A stretch of 64,000 nucleotides of DNA from contig JAQTZE010000009.1 of assembly GCA_028687935.1 (NCBI GenBank), positions 19,257-83,256 of the forward strand. The letters run 5' to 3'. A program made the translations under genes and the position numbers. Positions 56,930 to 64,000 of the stretch are shown piece by piece (positions within the stretch are counted from its first letter, which is position 1; every line of letters begins with the position of its first letter). The notes under the pieces were generated by a model. The model ran no database searches, had not been told where the DNA came from, and saw nothing but the letters and a program-made list of their open reading frames with translations. The DNA comes from Sulfurimonas sp. (GTDB taxonomy: Bacteria; Campylobacterota; Campylobacteria; Campylobacterales; Sulfurimonadaceae).

Positions 56930-57493
56930 ATGAATATAAAAATTTCTGAGATAGCAATTCTCCCCTCAAAATTTGGTGATTTCAAAGTCCAAGCTTTTAA
57001 AGAAGGTGAAAAAGAACACCTTGTAATATTTACAGATGCAACAAGTGAAATTCCAATAGTACGCATTCACTCTGAGTGTTTAACCGGGGATGCTCTTGGA
57101 AGCCTTAAATGTGATTGTGGAGACCAACTTGCATATGCTTTAGCACTCGCAGCACAGACTAATGGAATGCTTATCTATCTGCGACAAGAAGGGCGTAATA
57201 TAGGGCTCTTTAATAAGATAAATGCCTACGCACTTCAAGACAAAGGCTACAATACTGTAGAAGCGAACCATCAACTTGGATTTGCTGCAGATGAGCGCAC
57301 CTATGAGATTGTTACTTTTATCTTAAAGTACTTTGGGATTGAGAAAATAAAACTTCTTACGAACAATCCCGCTAAGCTCAATTCTATCAGCGGTATTGAG
57401 ATTGTGGAGCGCATTCCAATTATTATGAAGACAAATATCCACAATGAAGGGTATATCTCTGTGAAAAAAGAAGAGATGGGCCATCTCTTCTAA
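56930..57493 (+). CDS. ribA: GTP cyclohydrolase II
   Basis: First committed step of riboflavin synthesis, opening GTP to a diaminopyrimidine. The 187 residues include the zinc site in HSECLTGDALGSLKCDCGDQLAYAL (Cys triad), the catalytic segment RQEGRNIGLFNKI and the C-terminal LLTNNPAKLN. Length is close to E. coli RibA (196). It is followed by a pseudogene. Confidence 0.95.
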   Translation: MNIKISEIAILPSKFGDFKVQAFKEGEKEHLVIFTDATSEIPIVRIHSECLTGDALGSLKCDCGDQLAYALALAAQTNGMLIYLRQEGRNIGLFNKINAYALQDKGYNTVEANHQLGFAADERTYEIVTFILKYFGIEKIKLLTNNPAKLNSISGIEIVERIPIIMKTNIHNEGYISVKKEEMGHLF

Positions 57494-57830
57494 ACAAGGA
57501 AAAGTTCTGAAAGATAGAGATAATATTCAAAAAAATCTGGCAATTGTGACCAAAAAACTCGAAGCGAGAGAAAATAGTATGCGCCAGTTTGAAGAGCTCT
57601 CAAACTTGGGTAGTTGGGAGATTAATCTTCACACTAAGATGACACTATGGTCACAACAAACATATGATATTTATGGAGAAGAAGCCTCCAAATTCAAATA
57701 CAACGGAATCGATGTCTATCCTCAAAATGCTTTAAACTCGCATGACCTCATCAGATACGCAGATAGCGCAATTTATGAAGCCAACGATGAGGGGGCAGAG
57801 ACAACTTCCAGTTTTACTCTGCAGATATGA
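57492..57830 (+). pseudogene. Decayed PAS-GGDEF gene
   Basis: An open frame without normal start begins after ribA (KQGKVLKDRDNIQKNL, a coiled-coil-like piece). It continues as the beginning of a PAS domain (FEELSNLGSWEINLHTKMTLWSQQTYDIYG) and then jumps to the last part of a GGDEF domain (GIDVYPQNALNSHDLIRYADSAIYEANDEG). The whole GGDEF core, including the active site, is missing between these, so an internal in-frame deletion of roughly 200 codons is inferred. The stop follows after nine unrelated-looking residues (SSFTLQI). A GTG at 57546 would permit translation, but no function is expected. Confidence 0.7.
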
Positions 57831-57948
57831 CCACACTTGCGTTTGAACGCGTTGTAATAGAGAGCAGTTTGTCGTCTATTTTCAGTGGGCATTTCTACGT
57901 ATGCCGCTGCCCGCATAGGAGACAACTCTCCTGCTTCAAAAAAATAGA
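57775..57948 (-). pseudogene. Short coding-like fragment on the opposite strand
   Basis: On the minus strand a frame reads FEAGELSPMRAAAYVEMP and then TENRRQTALYYNAFKRK, before running into the opposite strand of the GGDEF remnant. The composition is protein-like, and an ATG is at 57916, but the family is not recognised and the sequence is truncated. It probably is another gene remnant, deposited at the same decay site between ribA and the CZB gene. Confidence 0.35.
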
Positions 57949-58392
57949 TTAAATAAATAAAGATTCGTTGAGAGCCCCAAGGCGTCGCTCGGATACAGCA
58001 AGTGCTTTGAGTAGCTCATTTGTTGTTGCTTCTAGCTCACTATAATAGAGTTTTGCACGGTCAAGGTCCATATTACTTACTCTATTTACGCCAATCATTT
58101 TAGAAAAAAATCCTTGCTTCTTATTTTGGAAAAATATTTCAAATATACGCACGTATTCCATATGCCATCTCGCATGCATTACTTCAAGTTCATTATAAAA
58201 GAGAGCTCCTAAGAGTTTTGGTAAGTGACCATCCTCTGCATAAAACCATTTGCCAAAATCACACTGCGTTTTATTGACTGCGGTCGGATTCTCGACCTCT
58301 TCTCCATTGATAAGAGCCACAATTTTTTTCATTTGCAACTCATGTGCTTTTCTGGCATTTTTTATAGCTTCTAAACTTTGAGCTTTATCCAT
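57949..58392 (-). CDS. CZB (chemoreceptor zinc-binding) domain protein
   Basis: A 147-residue cytoplasmic helical protein. The four expected zinc ligands are present: His17 in RKAHELQ, Cys44 in TQCDFGKWFY, and His73/His77 in VMHARWHMEY. This H-C-H-x3-H arrangement defines CZB domains, which in Helicobacter sense zinc or hypochlorous acid as parts of receptors or cyclases. Here it stands alone without a signalling domain. It is divergent from an Aer-type PAS protein 99 bp away; the two may be partner inputs. Confidence 0.85.
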   Translation of the reverse strand: MDKAQSLEAIKNARKAHELQMKKIVALINGEEVENPTAVNKTQCDFGKWFYAEDGHLPKLLGALFYNELEVMHARWHMEYVRIFEIFFQNKKQGFFSKMIGVNRVSNMDLDRAKLYYSELEATTNELLKALAVSERRLGALNESLFI

Positions 58393-58491
58393 TTTGCTTC
58401 CCTGAGATATAATCTTAAAAATTTATTATATTATTACATAAGTTAAATAAATATATAATTGTTTACAAAAACTTTTTTTAAAGGTACTCAT

Positions 58492-59049
58492 GTGGCAACT
58501 CCAACAAACAAAGAAATCAAACTAAGCTCAAAGCGTTATATTGTTTCAAAAACAGATCCAAAAGGGATAATTACTTATGGCAATGATTATTTTATTGAAA
58601 TTTCCGGCTACTCTATAGCTGAGCTTATCGGGCAACCCCACTCAATAGTAAGACATCCAGATATGCCAAAAATAGTTTTTAAGATGATGTGGGACAGAAT
58701 CAATAAAGGTCAAAATATCATGGCTGTAGTAAAAAACATGGCAAAAGATGGCAGTTTTTATTGGGTTGTTACAGAATTTGAACCAAAACTTGATCCAATC
58801 ACAAATGATATAATCTCCCATACTGCATTTAGAAAAGCAGCACCACAAAAAGCGATAGATACTATGGCTCCGATCTATCAACAACTTGTAGAGCTTGAAA
58901 AAGTCGGTGGTATGGCTGCAAGTGAAAAGTTTTTACGAGAGTATCTTGAGGCAAACAATACGACATATGATGTTTTCGTTGATAATCTTGTGGAGAACAG
59001 AGGTATTTTCAAAATATTTTTCTCCGCAATGAAAAAAATATTTTCTTAG
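58492..59049 (+). CDS. Aer-type PAS domain protein
   Basis: A 185-residue cytoplasmic protein. The GTG at 58492 follows an AAAGG site and is preferred over an upstream TTG (58459). One PAS domain (about 18-115) has SKTDPKGIITYGNDYFIEISGY, LIGQPHSIVRHPDMPKIVF and KDGSFYWVVTEFEP, the FAD-binding Aer signature. It is followed by a helical tail of about 65 residues ending in NRGIFKIFFSAMKKIFS. It is a paralogue of the protein at 22626, with a different C terminus. It lies divergent from the CZB gene. Confidence 0.85.
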   Translation: MATPTNKEIKLSSKRYIVSKTDPKGIITYGNDYFIEISGYSIAELIGQPHSIVRHPDMPKIVFKMMWDRINKGQNIMAVVKNMAKDGSFYWVVTEFEPKLDPITNDIISHTAFRKAAPQKAIDTMAPIYQQLVELEKVGGMAASEKFLREYLEANNTTYDVFVDNLVENRGIFKIFFSAMKKIFS

Positions 59050-59112
59050 TTCTGAGAGAACTTTCAATTTTATAGAGATTCAGATAAAATATCTTTTTTA
59101 AAGGATATTTTA

Positions 59113-59697
59113 TTGGACTTAAAAACTACTATACAAAACGATAATCTCAATCTTCCAGATGATTTTTATAAAAATGTGCAAAAATATAAAGAGCACCTCT
59201 TTAAATGGAATAAAATTCATAATCTCACCGGTGCAAAAGATCAAAAAACAATGGATGAGTTCATCTATGATGCTGTCTTTCCTATCAGTTTTTTACCTCA
59301 TGTCGCTTCACTTATGGACATCGGCACAGGTGCTGGTTTTCCAGGTATGATCCTTGCGTTTGCCCTTCCGCAGACACACGTGACCCTTGTAGAACCTCTC
59401 GCAAAACGTGCAAGTTTCTTACAGTTTATCAAAGCAGACCTCAAGCTTGAAAATGTCACTGTTGTCAAAAAAAGAGTTGAAGATATGGAGCCAAAAATAT
59501 TTGATCTTATCACCTCTCGCGCGGTCACAGACACCAAAATGCTTCTCAAACTCAGTAAAAACTTCAGAGATGAAAACTCTCAGCTTCTTTTTTATAAGGG
59601 AGAGAGAGTCTTTGAAGAGGTCGATCCAAGTATAAAACACCAGATTATCCAAACAAAAAATAGACATTATCTACTCATGCAAGGAAGTACACTGTGA
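59113..59697 (+). CDS. rsmG: 16S rRNA 7-methylguanosine methyltransferase RsmG
   Basis: Methylates N7 of G527 in 16S rRNA using SAM. The 194 residues show the SAM loop [33 protein letters not shown], and [13 protein letters not shown]. Translation appears to start at TTG 59113, 7 bp after AAAGGA, since no ATG is present at that point. It overlaps the next gene by 4 bp. Confidence 0.94.
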   Translation: MDLKTTIQNDNLNLPDDFYKNVQKYKEHLFKWNKIHNLTGAKDQKTMDEFIYDAVFPISFLPHVASLMDIGTGAGFPGMILAFALPQTHVTLVEPLAKRASFLQFIKADLKLENVTVVKKRVEDMEPKIFDLITSRAVTDTKMLLKLSKNFRDENSQLLFYKGERVFEEVDPSIKHQIIQTKNRHYLLMQGSTL

Positions 59698-59909
59698 TAC
59701 TTAAACTCATACTTATCGGCGGTATCATCGCCGCTATCTACTTTATGTTTTTCAAAAAAAAGTCTCTTCTTCCAAAGGATAAAAACGAAGAACTCAAGGG
59801 CAGTGACATGGTCGAATGTGCGAGCTGTGGTATCTACAGCCAGCTCGATGATTCAATACTGAGCAATGGAAAATACTACTGCTCTCAAGAGTGCTTGGAG
59901 AAAAAGTAA
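59694..59909 (+). CDS. Small membrane protein of the PP0621 type
   Basis: A 71-residue protein, GTG start at 59694 overlapping the rsmG stop. It has one TM ([16 protein letters not shown]), then a basic stretch, then a C-terminal four-cysteine segment ([13 protein letters not shown] ... [11 protein letters not shown]) likely to bind zinc. Family and placement match the PP0621 family; function is unknown. Confidence 0.75.
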   Translation: MILKLILIGGIIAAIYFMFFKKKSLLPKDKNEELKGSDMVECASCGIYSQLDDSILSNGKYYCSQECLEKK

Positions 59910-60301
59910 TGCTACTCTTTGGCCATGCCTTTCTCCCGAGTGAGACCTTTTATCATATAAGCAATATCGATGGTATCAAACGTACTCCTTCCTCTTCTAC
60001 TGTCTGTTTTGAGTTTAGCGAAGAGAACATGGATATCATCTCTCATGTCAATGCAAACGGTGTTTCTATGGCACTAAGAGTTGCAGATATCACAGAGCTT
60101 ATCTATGCGGCAAACCTTGGCGCAAAATATGCTATCGTACTCCCAAAAATGGCAAAAACTGCACAAAATATCGCTGAGAATTATCTCTTTGATATGAAGA
60201 TTTTGGTACTTATAGAAGAAGAAAGAGAGATAGAAGAGTTGGCTATATTAGGAGTTGATGGCGTTATATTTGCAAACGCAATCATCAAAACAAACTCCTA
60301 A
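59909..60301 (+). CDS. Conserved hypothetical protein
   Basis: A 130-residue soluble protein, ATG at 59909 overlapping the stop of the PP0621-type gene (TAATG). It has alternating strands and helices (SMALRVADITELIYAANLGAKYAIVLP, MKILVLIEEEREIEELAILGVDGVIFANAI) like a fragment of a TIM or phosphodiesterase fold, but no catalytic motif is recognisable. It sits between rsmG and the convergent alr gene. Confidence 0.6.
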   Translation: MLLFGHAFLPSETFYHISNIDGIKRTPSSSTVCFEFSEENMDIISHVNANGVSMALRVADITELIYAANLGAKYAIVLPKMAKTAQNIAENYLFDMKILVLIEEEREIEELAILGVDGVIFANAIIKTNS

Positions 60302-60314
60302 ACTAAAGCTGCGT

Positions 60315-61331
60315 TTAGCGTATCTCGCGTTTGAGTTCAGACTTGAGTGAAGTAAGTATTTCATAACTTACAGTGCTAGTAAACGCAGCCACATAAGAGG
60401 CATCTTCAAAGATAAGAAGTTCCTCTTCTTCAGAGATAAAAGAGCTGTTATCCATCGAAATACGTCCGACGAGCTGAATATCTGCTTGCGTTTTATAGCT
60501 ATCTGAAAGTGTTCTGAAAAAACCATCCCCATACCCGAAATCATAATTACTTACAACACAATCACTTTGTATTTCATGCGTTCCGCCATAACCTACACGT
60601 GCACCTTTTTTGAGAAAACGGCTCGATATTTTGGAAGCTTTTACTGCGAGAACAGCTTTGAAGCCATCCACTTTTAAAGCCAAAGGAAGATTCATACAGC
60701 CATACGCTGCGATCCCCACTCTCGCCATATCTTCATCAAATGCAGCCTCACGAAAGAGCGCTGCAGAGTTGCAAGAGTGAAAACGCAGTGTAGAAAAACC
60801 AAACTCTTTTGCAAGTTCTTTGGCATGTTCTTTTACTTTTGTAAAATTCTCTTTTTGCCAAAACCACTCGCTTGTAAGTTCATCCGCACTTCTATGATGG
60901 GTAAAAACAGCACCAAGAGAGAGTCCTTGCTCTTGTATCCTTGCAAACGCAGTGTGAAGTTCCTCAGGTTTGACACCGCTTCTATGCATTCCAGTGTCTA
61001 CTTTGAGCTCCACTTTTGTGCCTGTGGGGTAGCTGGGGACTCTGCTGAGATCATTGATAGCATAGTGTATTTTCGTGCTTGAGCATTTTGGAATATCTGC
61101 TAGAACTAAAATATAATCAAAATACTCTTCTAGCTTCAGCGCTTCGCTCTCTAGCTGAACGACACATTTTTTGATCCCATATTCACGCGCTATAGAAGCC
61201 ATTTCTATCAGTCCATGACCATATGCATTGTCTTTTAAAACCAGTGCAATTTTATCTTTTGCTTTGGTATGTTTTGCGATAATATCGAGATTATTAAAAA
61301 AATTATTTTTATTTAAAATTATTGAAGCCAT
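60315..61331 (-). CDS. alr: Alanine racemase
   Basis: PLP enzyme producing D-alanine for peptidoglycan. The ATG at 61331 gives 338 residues and starts just before the PLP lysine motif IALVLKDNAYGHG (Lys33). Further markers are MHRSG, the catalytic tyrosine in GARVGYGGTHE, YDFGYGDGFFR and VGRISMDNS. A longer upstream frame is not needed. The start is only 16 bp from that of the divergent agmatine deiminase gene, and a TATAAT ends 6 nt before the ATG, so the mRNA may be leaderless. Confidence 0.9.
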   Translation of the reverse strand: MASIILNKNNFFNNLDIIAKHTKAKDKIALVLKDNAYGHGLIEMASIAREYGIKKCVVQLESEALKLEEYFDYILVLADIPKCSSTKIHYAINDLSRVPSYPTGTKVELKVDTGMHRSGVKPEELHTAFARIQEQGLSLGAVFTHHRSADELTSEWFWQKENFTKVKEHAKELAKEFGFSTLRFHSCNSAALFREAAFDEDMARVGIAAYGCMNLPLALKVDGFKAVLAVKASKISSRFLKKGARVGYGGTHEIQSDCVVSNYDFGYGDGFFRTLSDSYKTQADIQLVGRISMDNSSFISEEEELLIFEDASYVAAFTSTVSYEILTSLKSELKREIR

Positions 61332-61337
61332 AAAGGA

Positions 61338-61343
61338 ATTATA
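61338..61343 (-). promoter_or_regulatory. -10 box immediately upstream of alr
   Basis: TGTATAAT on the minus strand, 6 nt before the alr start codon, overlapping the aguA ribosome site and start region. If used, transcription would start on the A of ATG. Confidence 0.5.
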
Positions 61344-61347
61344 CACT

Positions 61348-62343
61348 ATGAAAAGATTAATAGCCGAGTTTGAAGAGCAAAGTTTTACCCAAATTATCTT
61401 CCCTCCAAAAGAGAGTGACTGGTCAGAATATCTCGAAGAAGCGGAAGAGAATTTTGTCAATATCATAAACGCAATCATCAAATACCAAAAATGTCTCGTC
61501 GTCTGTGATGATCTGTTTCGCGTGAGAAGCAGATTTGAGATGCATGAAAATCTCTATCTTGTTGAGCAAACAACAAATGACTCTTGGGCAAGAGACTGCT
61601 CGGCGCTGTGTGTCGAAAATGGTGAGGACATAGAACTTTTAGACTTTACTTTTACAGGTTGGGGTTCAAAGTTTGAAGCACGCAAAGACAATGCAATGAG
61701 CCATGCAATCGCTAAACGCTACACGAAAAAGCTCAAAACTATCGATATCATCCTCGAAGGCGGCGGAGTAGAAAGCGATGGCGCAGGCATTATTCTCACA
61801 ACTTCAGAGTGCATGCTCAATCCAAACAGAAACGCACACTTAAATAAAGAGCAGACAAACGCAATACTTAAAGATGCTTTTGGCGCATCAAAGATTCTCT
61901 ACCTCAACCACGGCTACTTAGCAGGTGATGACACCGATTCCCATGTCGATACACTCGCACGTATCATCAGCAAAGATGCCATCATGTATGTCAAATGCGA
62001 GGACAAAGAGGACGAGCATTATGAAGAGCTGCGTTTGATGGAAAAAGAGCTTGAAGTAATCTCTGCTGAGCATGGATTTAAACTTATTGCACTCCCGATG
62101 AGCTCAGCTGTTTATTTTGAAGGAGAGAGACTTCCTGCCACTTACGCAAACTTTTTGTTTGTAAATGCAGCTGTTTTAGTGCCTGTATATGGAGTCAAAG
62201 AGGATGAAGCAGCACTTGCAATATTCAAAGCGACCTTCCCAGAGCGAGATATCGTGGCTATAGACTGTAGCGTTCTCATCCGCCAACATGGCTCACTTCA
62301 CTGTGTGACAATGAACTTTGCAAAAGGTGTGGAGCTTATTTAA
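61348..62343 (+). CDS. aguA: Agmatine deiminase
   Basis: Hydrolyses agmatine to N-carbamoylputrescine in putrescine synthesis. The ATG at 61348, after AAAGGA, gives 331 residues. Family blocks include TNDSWARDCSALCVENG, DFTFTGWGSKFEARKDNAM, IILEGGGVESDGAGIILTT, HGYLAGDDTDSHVDTLARI and the C-terminal HGSLHCVTMNFA, with the catalytic cysteine. It has the pentein fold. argF is elsewhere in the window. Confidence 0.94.
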   Translation: MKRLIAEFEEQSFTQIIFPPKESDWSEYLEEAEENFVNIINAIIKYQKCLVVCDDLFRVRSRFEMHENLYLVEQTTNDSWARDCSALCVENGEDIELLDFTFTGWGSKFEARKDNAMSHAIAKRYTKKLKTIDIILEGGGVESDGAGIILTTSECMLNPNRNAHLNKEQTNAILKDAFGASKILYLNHGYLAGDDTDSHVDTLARIISKDAIMYVKCEDKEDEHYEELRLMEKELEVISAEHGFKLIALPMSSAVYFEGERLPATYANFLFVNAAVLVPVYGVKEDEAALAIFKATFPERDIVAIDCSVLIRQHGSLHCVTMNFAKGVELI

Positions 62344-62473
62344 CCACTTCTGCTTGCGTTGCGTTTGTATCCTCTTGGCTTAGTATCGCGACACCACTCA
62401 TGATGAGATAGGTTGAGAGTGCAAAGCCTAAGGCTATAAAGATGGTTCGTTTTATTTTTTCACTTGTTTTCAT
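62336..62473 (-). CDS. Small one-TM protein (45 residues)
   Basis: A short frame, MKTSEKIKRTIFIALGFALS ... LSQEDTNATQAEVVK, with a basic N terminus, one TM helix and an acidic tail. It overlaps the aguA stop by 8 bp on the opposite strand. Frame and composition look real, but the ribosome site is weak and no family is recognised. The TonB-dependent receptor gene follows divergently. Confidence 0.4.
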   Translation of the reverse strand: MKTSEKIKRTIFIALGFALSTYLIMSGVAILSQEDTNATQAEVVK

Positions 62474-62553
62474 GCTGCAATTTTAGCAAAGTTTAACGTA
62501 TTTGTAACACTTGACTCTGTAGAATATAGATAAATTTCTTATCAAGGTATACC

Positions 62554-64000
62554 ATGAAAAAACTTATCCCTCTCTCATTTGTAGCACTTGCTTCATTGTA
62601 TGCGAATGATGTAGTACTCGCGCCAATCAGCGTAGAGTCTACGGTTCTCACAGAAGTAAGCCAAAACGCAAAGATCTCAGCAGACCTTGCACAAGCACTG
62701 AGCACTTCAGTCCCAAGTATCGACATGAGCCGCCGTAGCGGTATCGCAAACGATATCTTTATCCGTGGACAAAAACGTGATAATATCTCTATCGAAGTAG
62801 ACGGTACAAAAATCTGTGGCGCATGTCCAAACAGAATGGACCCACCAGTTTCTCACATCCTTGCAAACCAAATCGATAGCATAGAAGTTATCGAAGGGCC
62901 ATATGATGTTGAGACTTTTGGGACTATGAGTGGTGGTCTGAAAATCACGACGAAAAAACCTACAAAAGAGCTTCATGGTGAGCTCAATCTTGCGGCAGGA
63001 AGCTGGGATTATAGAAAACTCGGCTTCACAGCAAGCGGTGGGAATGACCTTGTCCGTGTTTTAGTAAGTGCTTCTCAAGAGACAAGTGATCAATATAGAG
63101 ATGGCGATGGGAATACACTTGCGCAGCAAAGAAGTAACTATGGTTTTACACCGCCAGCATCACCTACAAACCCTGATAACAGATACGCCACGCAATACGA
63201 AGATATGCAAGCCTATACAAAAAAAAGTGTTATGGCAAAAGCCTATATAACAACCGCTGATGACCAAGAGCTGCGTTTAGGCTATACCGGTAATAGAAGT
63301 GATGATATTTTGTATGCAAATACGCCGATGGACGCTGTTTATGACTACTCAAATATCTACAGCATCGAATACAACATCAAAAATATTTCAGAACTTTTTG
63401 CAAACGCAAATATTCAATACTACTTCTCTGATGTCGATCATCCAATGAGTACTGAGTATAGAAACGCAGGTAAAGCAAAATACAAAACAAATCAACTCCA
63501 AACATCAATGGAAGGATTAAAGCTCAAAAATGATTTTGAACTTGGTTCATATAAGCTTTTAGTAGGTCTTGATGGAAGCAAAAGAACATGGCAAGGGGAA
63601 TACTTTGACACGAATACTTCTACTGGTGCAGTAAGTAACACTGTCACTAGTTTGACACATACACTTACTACAAATACAGCACTCTTCTCAAAGCTCAAAA
63701 AGACTTTTGGAGATTTTGACTTTGAGCTTGGTGGCAGATACGATATGTCTGTCGTAAATCCTCAAAACGCAGCCTTTGAATCGAATAACTACTATGGAAT
63801 GAATGCTAATTTTATTACTACATACAATATCAACAAAGAAAATAAAATCTTCTTAGGTGTTGGGCAAGCGTATCGTATTCCTGATGCGAGAGAACTTTAT
63901 ATACTAGGTACAGGAGGAGTAGCAGGCACGCCAGATTTAGATCAAACAAGAAACCGTGAAATCGATCTTGGATATGAACTCAACAACGATATTATGAAAT
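62554..64000 (+). CDS. TonB-dependent receptor, OprC/NosA-like (3' end outside window)
   Basis: A signal peptide (MKKLIPLSFVALASLYA) is followed by the plug domain (NDIFIRGQKRDNISIEVDGTKI, IDSIEVIEGPYDVETFG). Barrel strands then continue past the right edge (482 codons visible). Residues 88-99 read CGACPNRMDPPV. The CxxxM (Cys91-Met95) directly before DPP is the Cu-binding site known in the copper receptor OprC and NosA. This suggests copper uptake through TonB rather than siderophore import. An AAGG site precedes the ATG, and a TAGAAT about 30 bp upstream could be the -10. Confidence 0.85.
   Translation, partial: MKKLIPLSFVALASLYANDVVLAPISVESTVLTEVSQNAKISADLAQALSTSVPSIDMSRRSGIANDIFIRGQKRDNISIEVDGTKICGACPNRMDPPVSHILANQIDSIEVIEGPYDVETFGTMSGGLKITTKKPTKELHGELNLAAGSWDYRKLGFTASGGNDLVRVLVSASQETSDQYRDGDGNTLAQQRSNYGFTPPASPTNPDNRYATQYEDMQAYTKKSVMAKAYITTADDQELRLGYTGNRSDDILYANTPMDAVYDYSNIYSIEYNIKNISELFANANIQYYFSDVDHPMSTEYRNAGKAKYKTNQLQTSMEGLKLKNDFELGSYKLLVGLDGSKRTWQGEYFDTNTSTGAVSNTVTSLTHTLTTNTALFSKLKKTFGDFDFELGGRYDMSVVNPQNAAFESNNYYGMNANFITTYNINKENKIFLGVGQAYRIPDARELYILGTGGVAGTPDLDQTRNREIDLGYELNNDIMK

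Noticed and set aside
61332..61481. Extra 50 N-terminal residues of alanine racemase
   Set aside because: They are Ser/Ile-rich, lie antisense to aguA, and precede the conserved start of the racemase.
1..64000. CRISPR array, insertion sequence or prophage
   Set aside because: No regularly spaced direct repeats, transposase or phage-type genes were seen.
1..64000. AAACGCA as an oriented Chi site
   Set aside because: In the leftward block (about 734-20170) both orientations are common, roughly 16 to 25, so a strong strand bias is not apparent by hand.

Overview
The window is chromosomal DNA from a Campylobacterota (epsilonproteobacterial) sulfur/hydrogen oxidiser, most like Sulfurimonas. This rests on protein style and gene order: a solitary atpE with a signal-like N terminus, kdsA-ribH-nusB, lon-bamD-fliW, futalosine-pathway MqnC, HemJ, an LPP20-type lipoprotein, Aer-type PAS proteins, a stand-alone CZB protein and many hybrid kinases. 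The DNA is AT-rich and densely packed. Many genes share 1-11 bp overlaps. Extended -10 boxes (TGnTATAAT or TGTATAAT) recur, with little sign of a -35. No insertion sequence, phage or CRISPR array was seen.

Layout. 1-5020: the end of a LysR regulator, then a leftward block of a class IV aminotransferase, cysK, a low-molecular-weight phosphatase and a diguanylate cyclase. 5155-12490: tRNA-Leu(GAG), atpE, pnp, a phosphoribosyltransferase, lptD, an RDD protein and purD. 12508-12782: a probable 6S RNA with its own promoter and a strong terminator just before purD. 12827-20366: hybrid kinase, guaA, nhaD, nadB and a small lipoprotein. 20319-28447: rightward DciA-like gene, uvrC, and a four-gene phosphorelay (PAS, Hpt, NIT-domain hybrid kinase, CheY-like). 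28487-32174: lon, bamD and divergent fliW. 32348-39250: a 1648-residue secreted multidomain protein with three prepilin-like genes, resembling an MSHA (MshO/P/Q) module. 39319-48796: long HPF, recG, a degenerate M16 protein, mqnC, DUF302, nusB, ribH, kdsA, an EamA exporter, a DjlA-like protein, a cytochrome c and a Gpt-like enzyme. 48942-57493: LPP20-type lipoprotein, der, hemJ, an outer-membrane protein, short HPF, trpS, a five-haem cytochrome, argF, hemB and ribA. 57492-64000: a decayed PAS-GGDEF gene, a CZB/PAS divergent pair, rsmG, two small proteins, divergent alr/aguA, and the start of an OprC/NosA-like copper receptor.

Housekeeping functions (purine, riboflavin, haem, NAD, cysteine, arginine, KDO and menaquinone synthesis, translation GTPases, RNA decay) are mixed with sensing and surface functions.

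The most unusual signal is the heptamer AAACGCA/TGCGTTT, which occurs roughly 115 times by hand count, in both orientations, inside genes and between them, once within a terminator loop. It behaves like an uptake-type or architectural genomic word. Other points worth follow-up are the 6S RNA-purD arrangement, the adhesin/pseudopilin operon, the four-gene relay, two possibly leaderless genes (alr and gpt-like), a cytochrome gene lacking a normal start codon, and several proteins missing catalytic residues.
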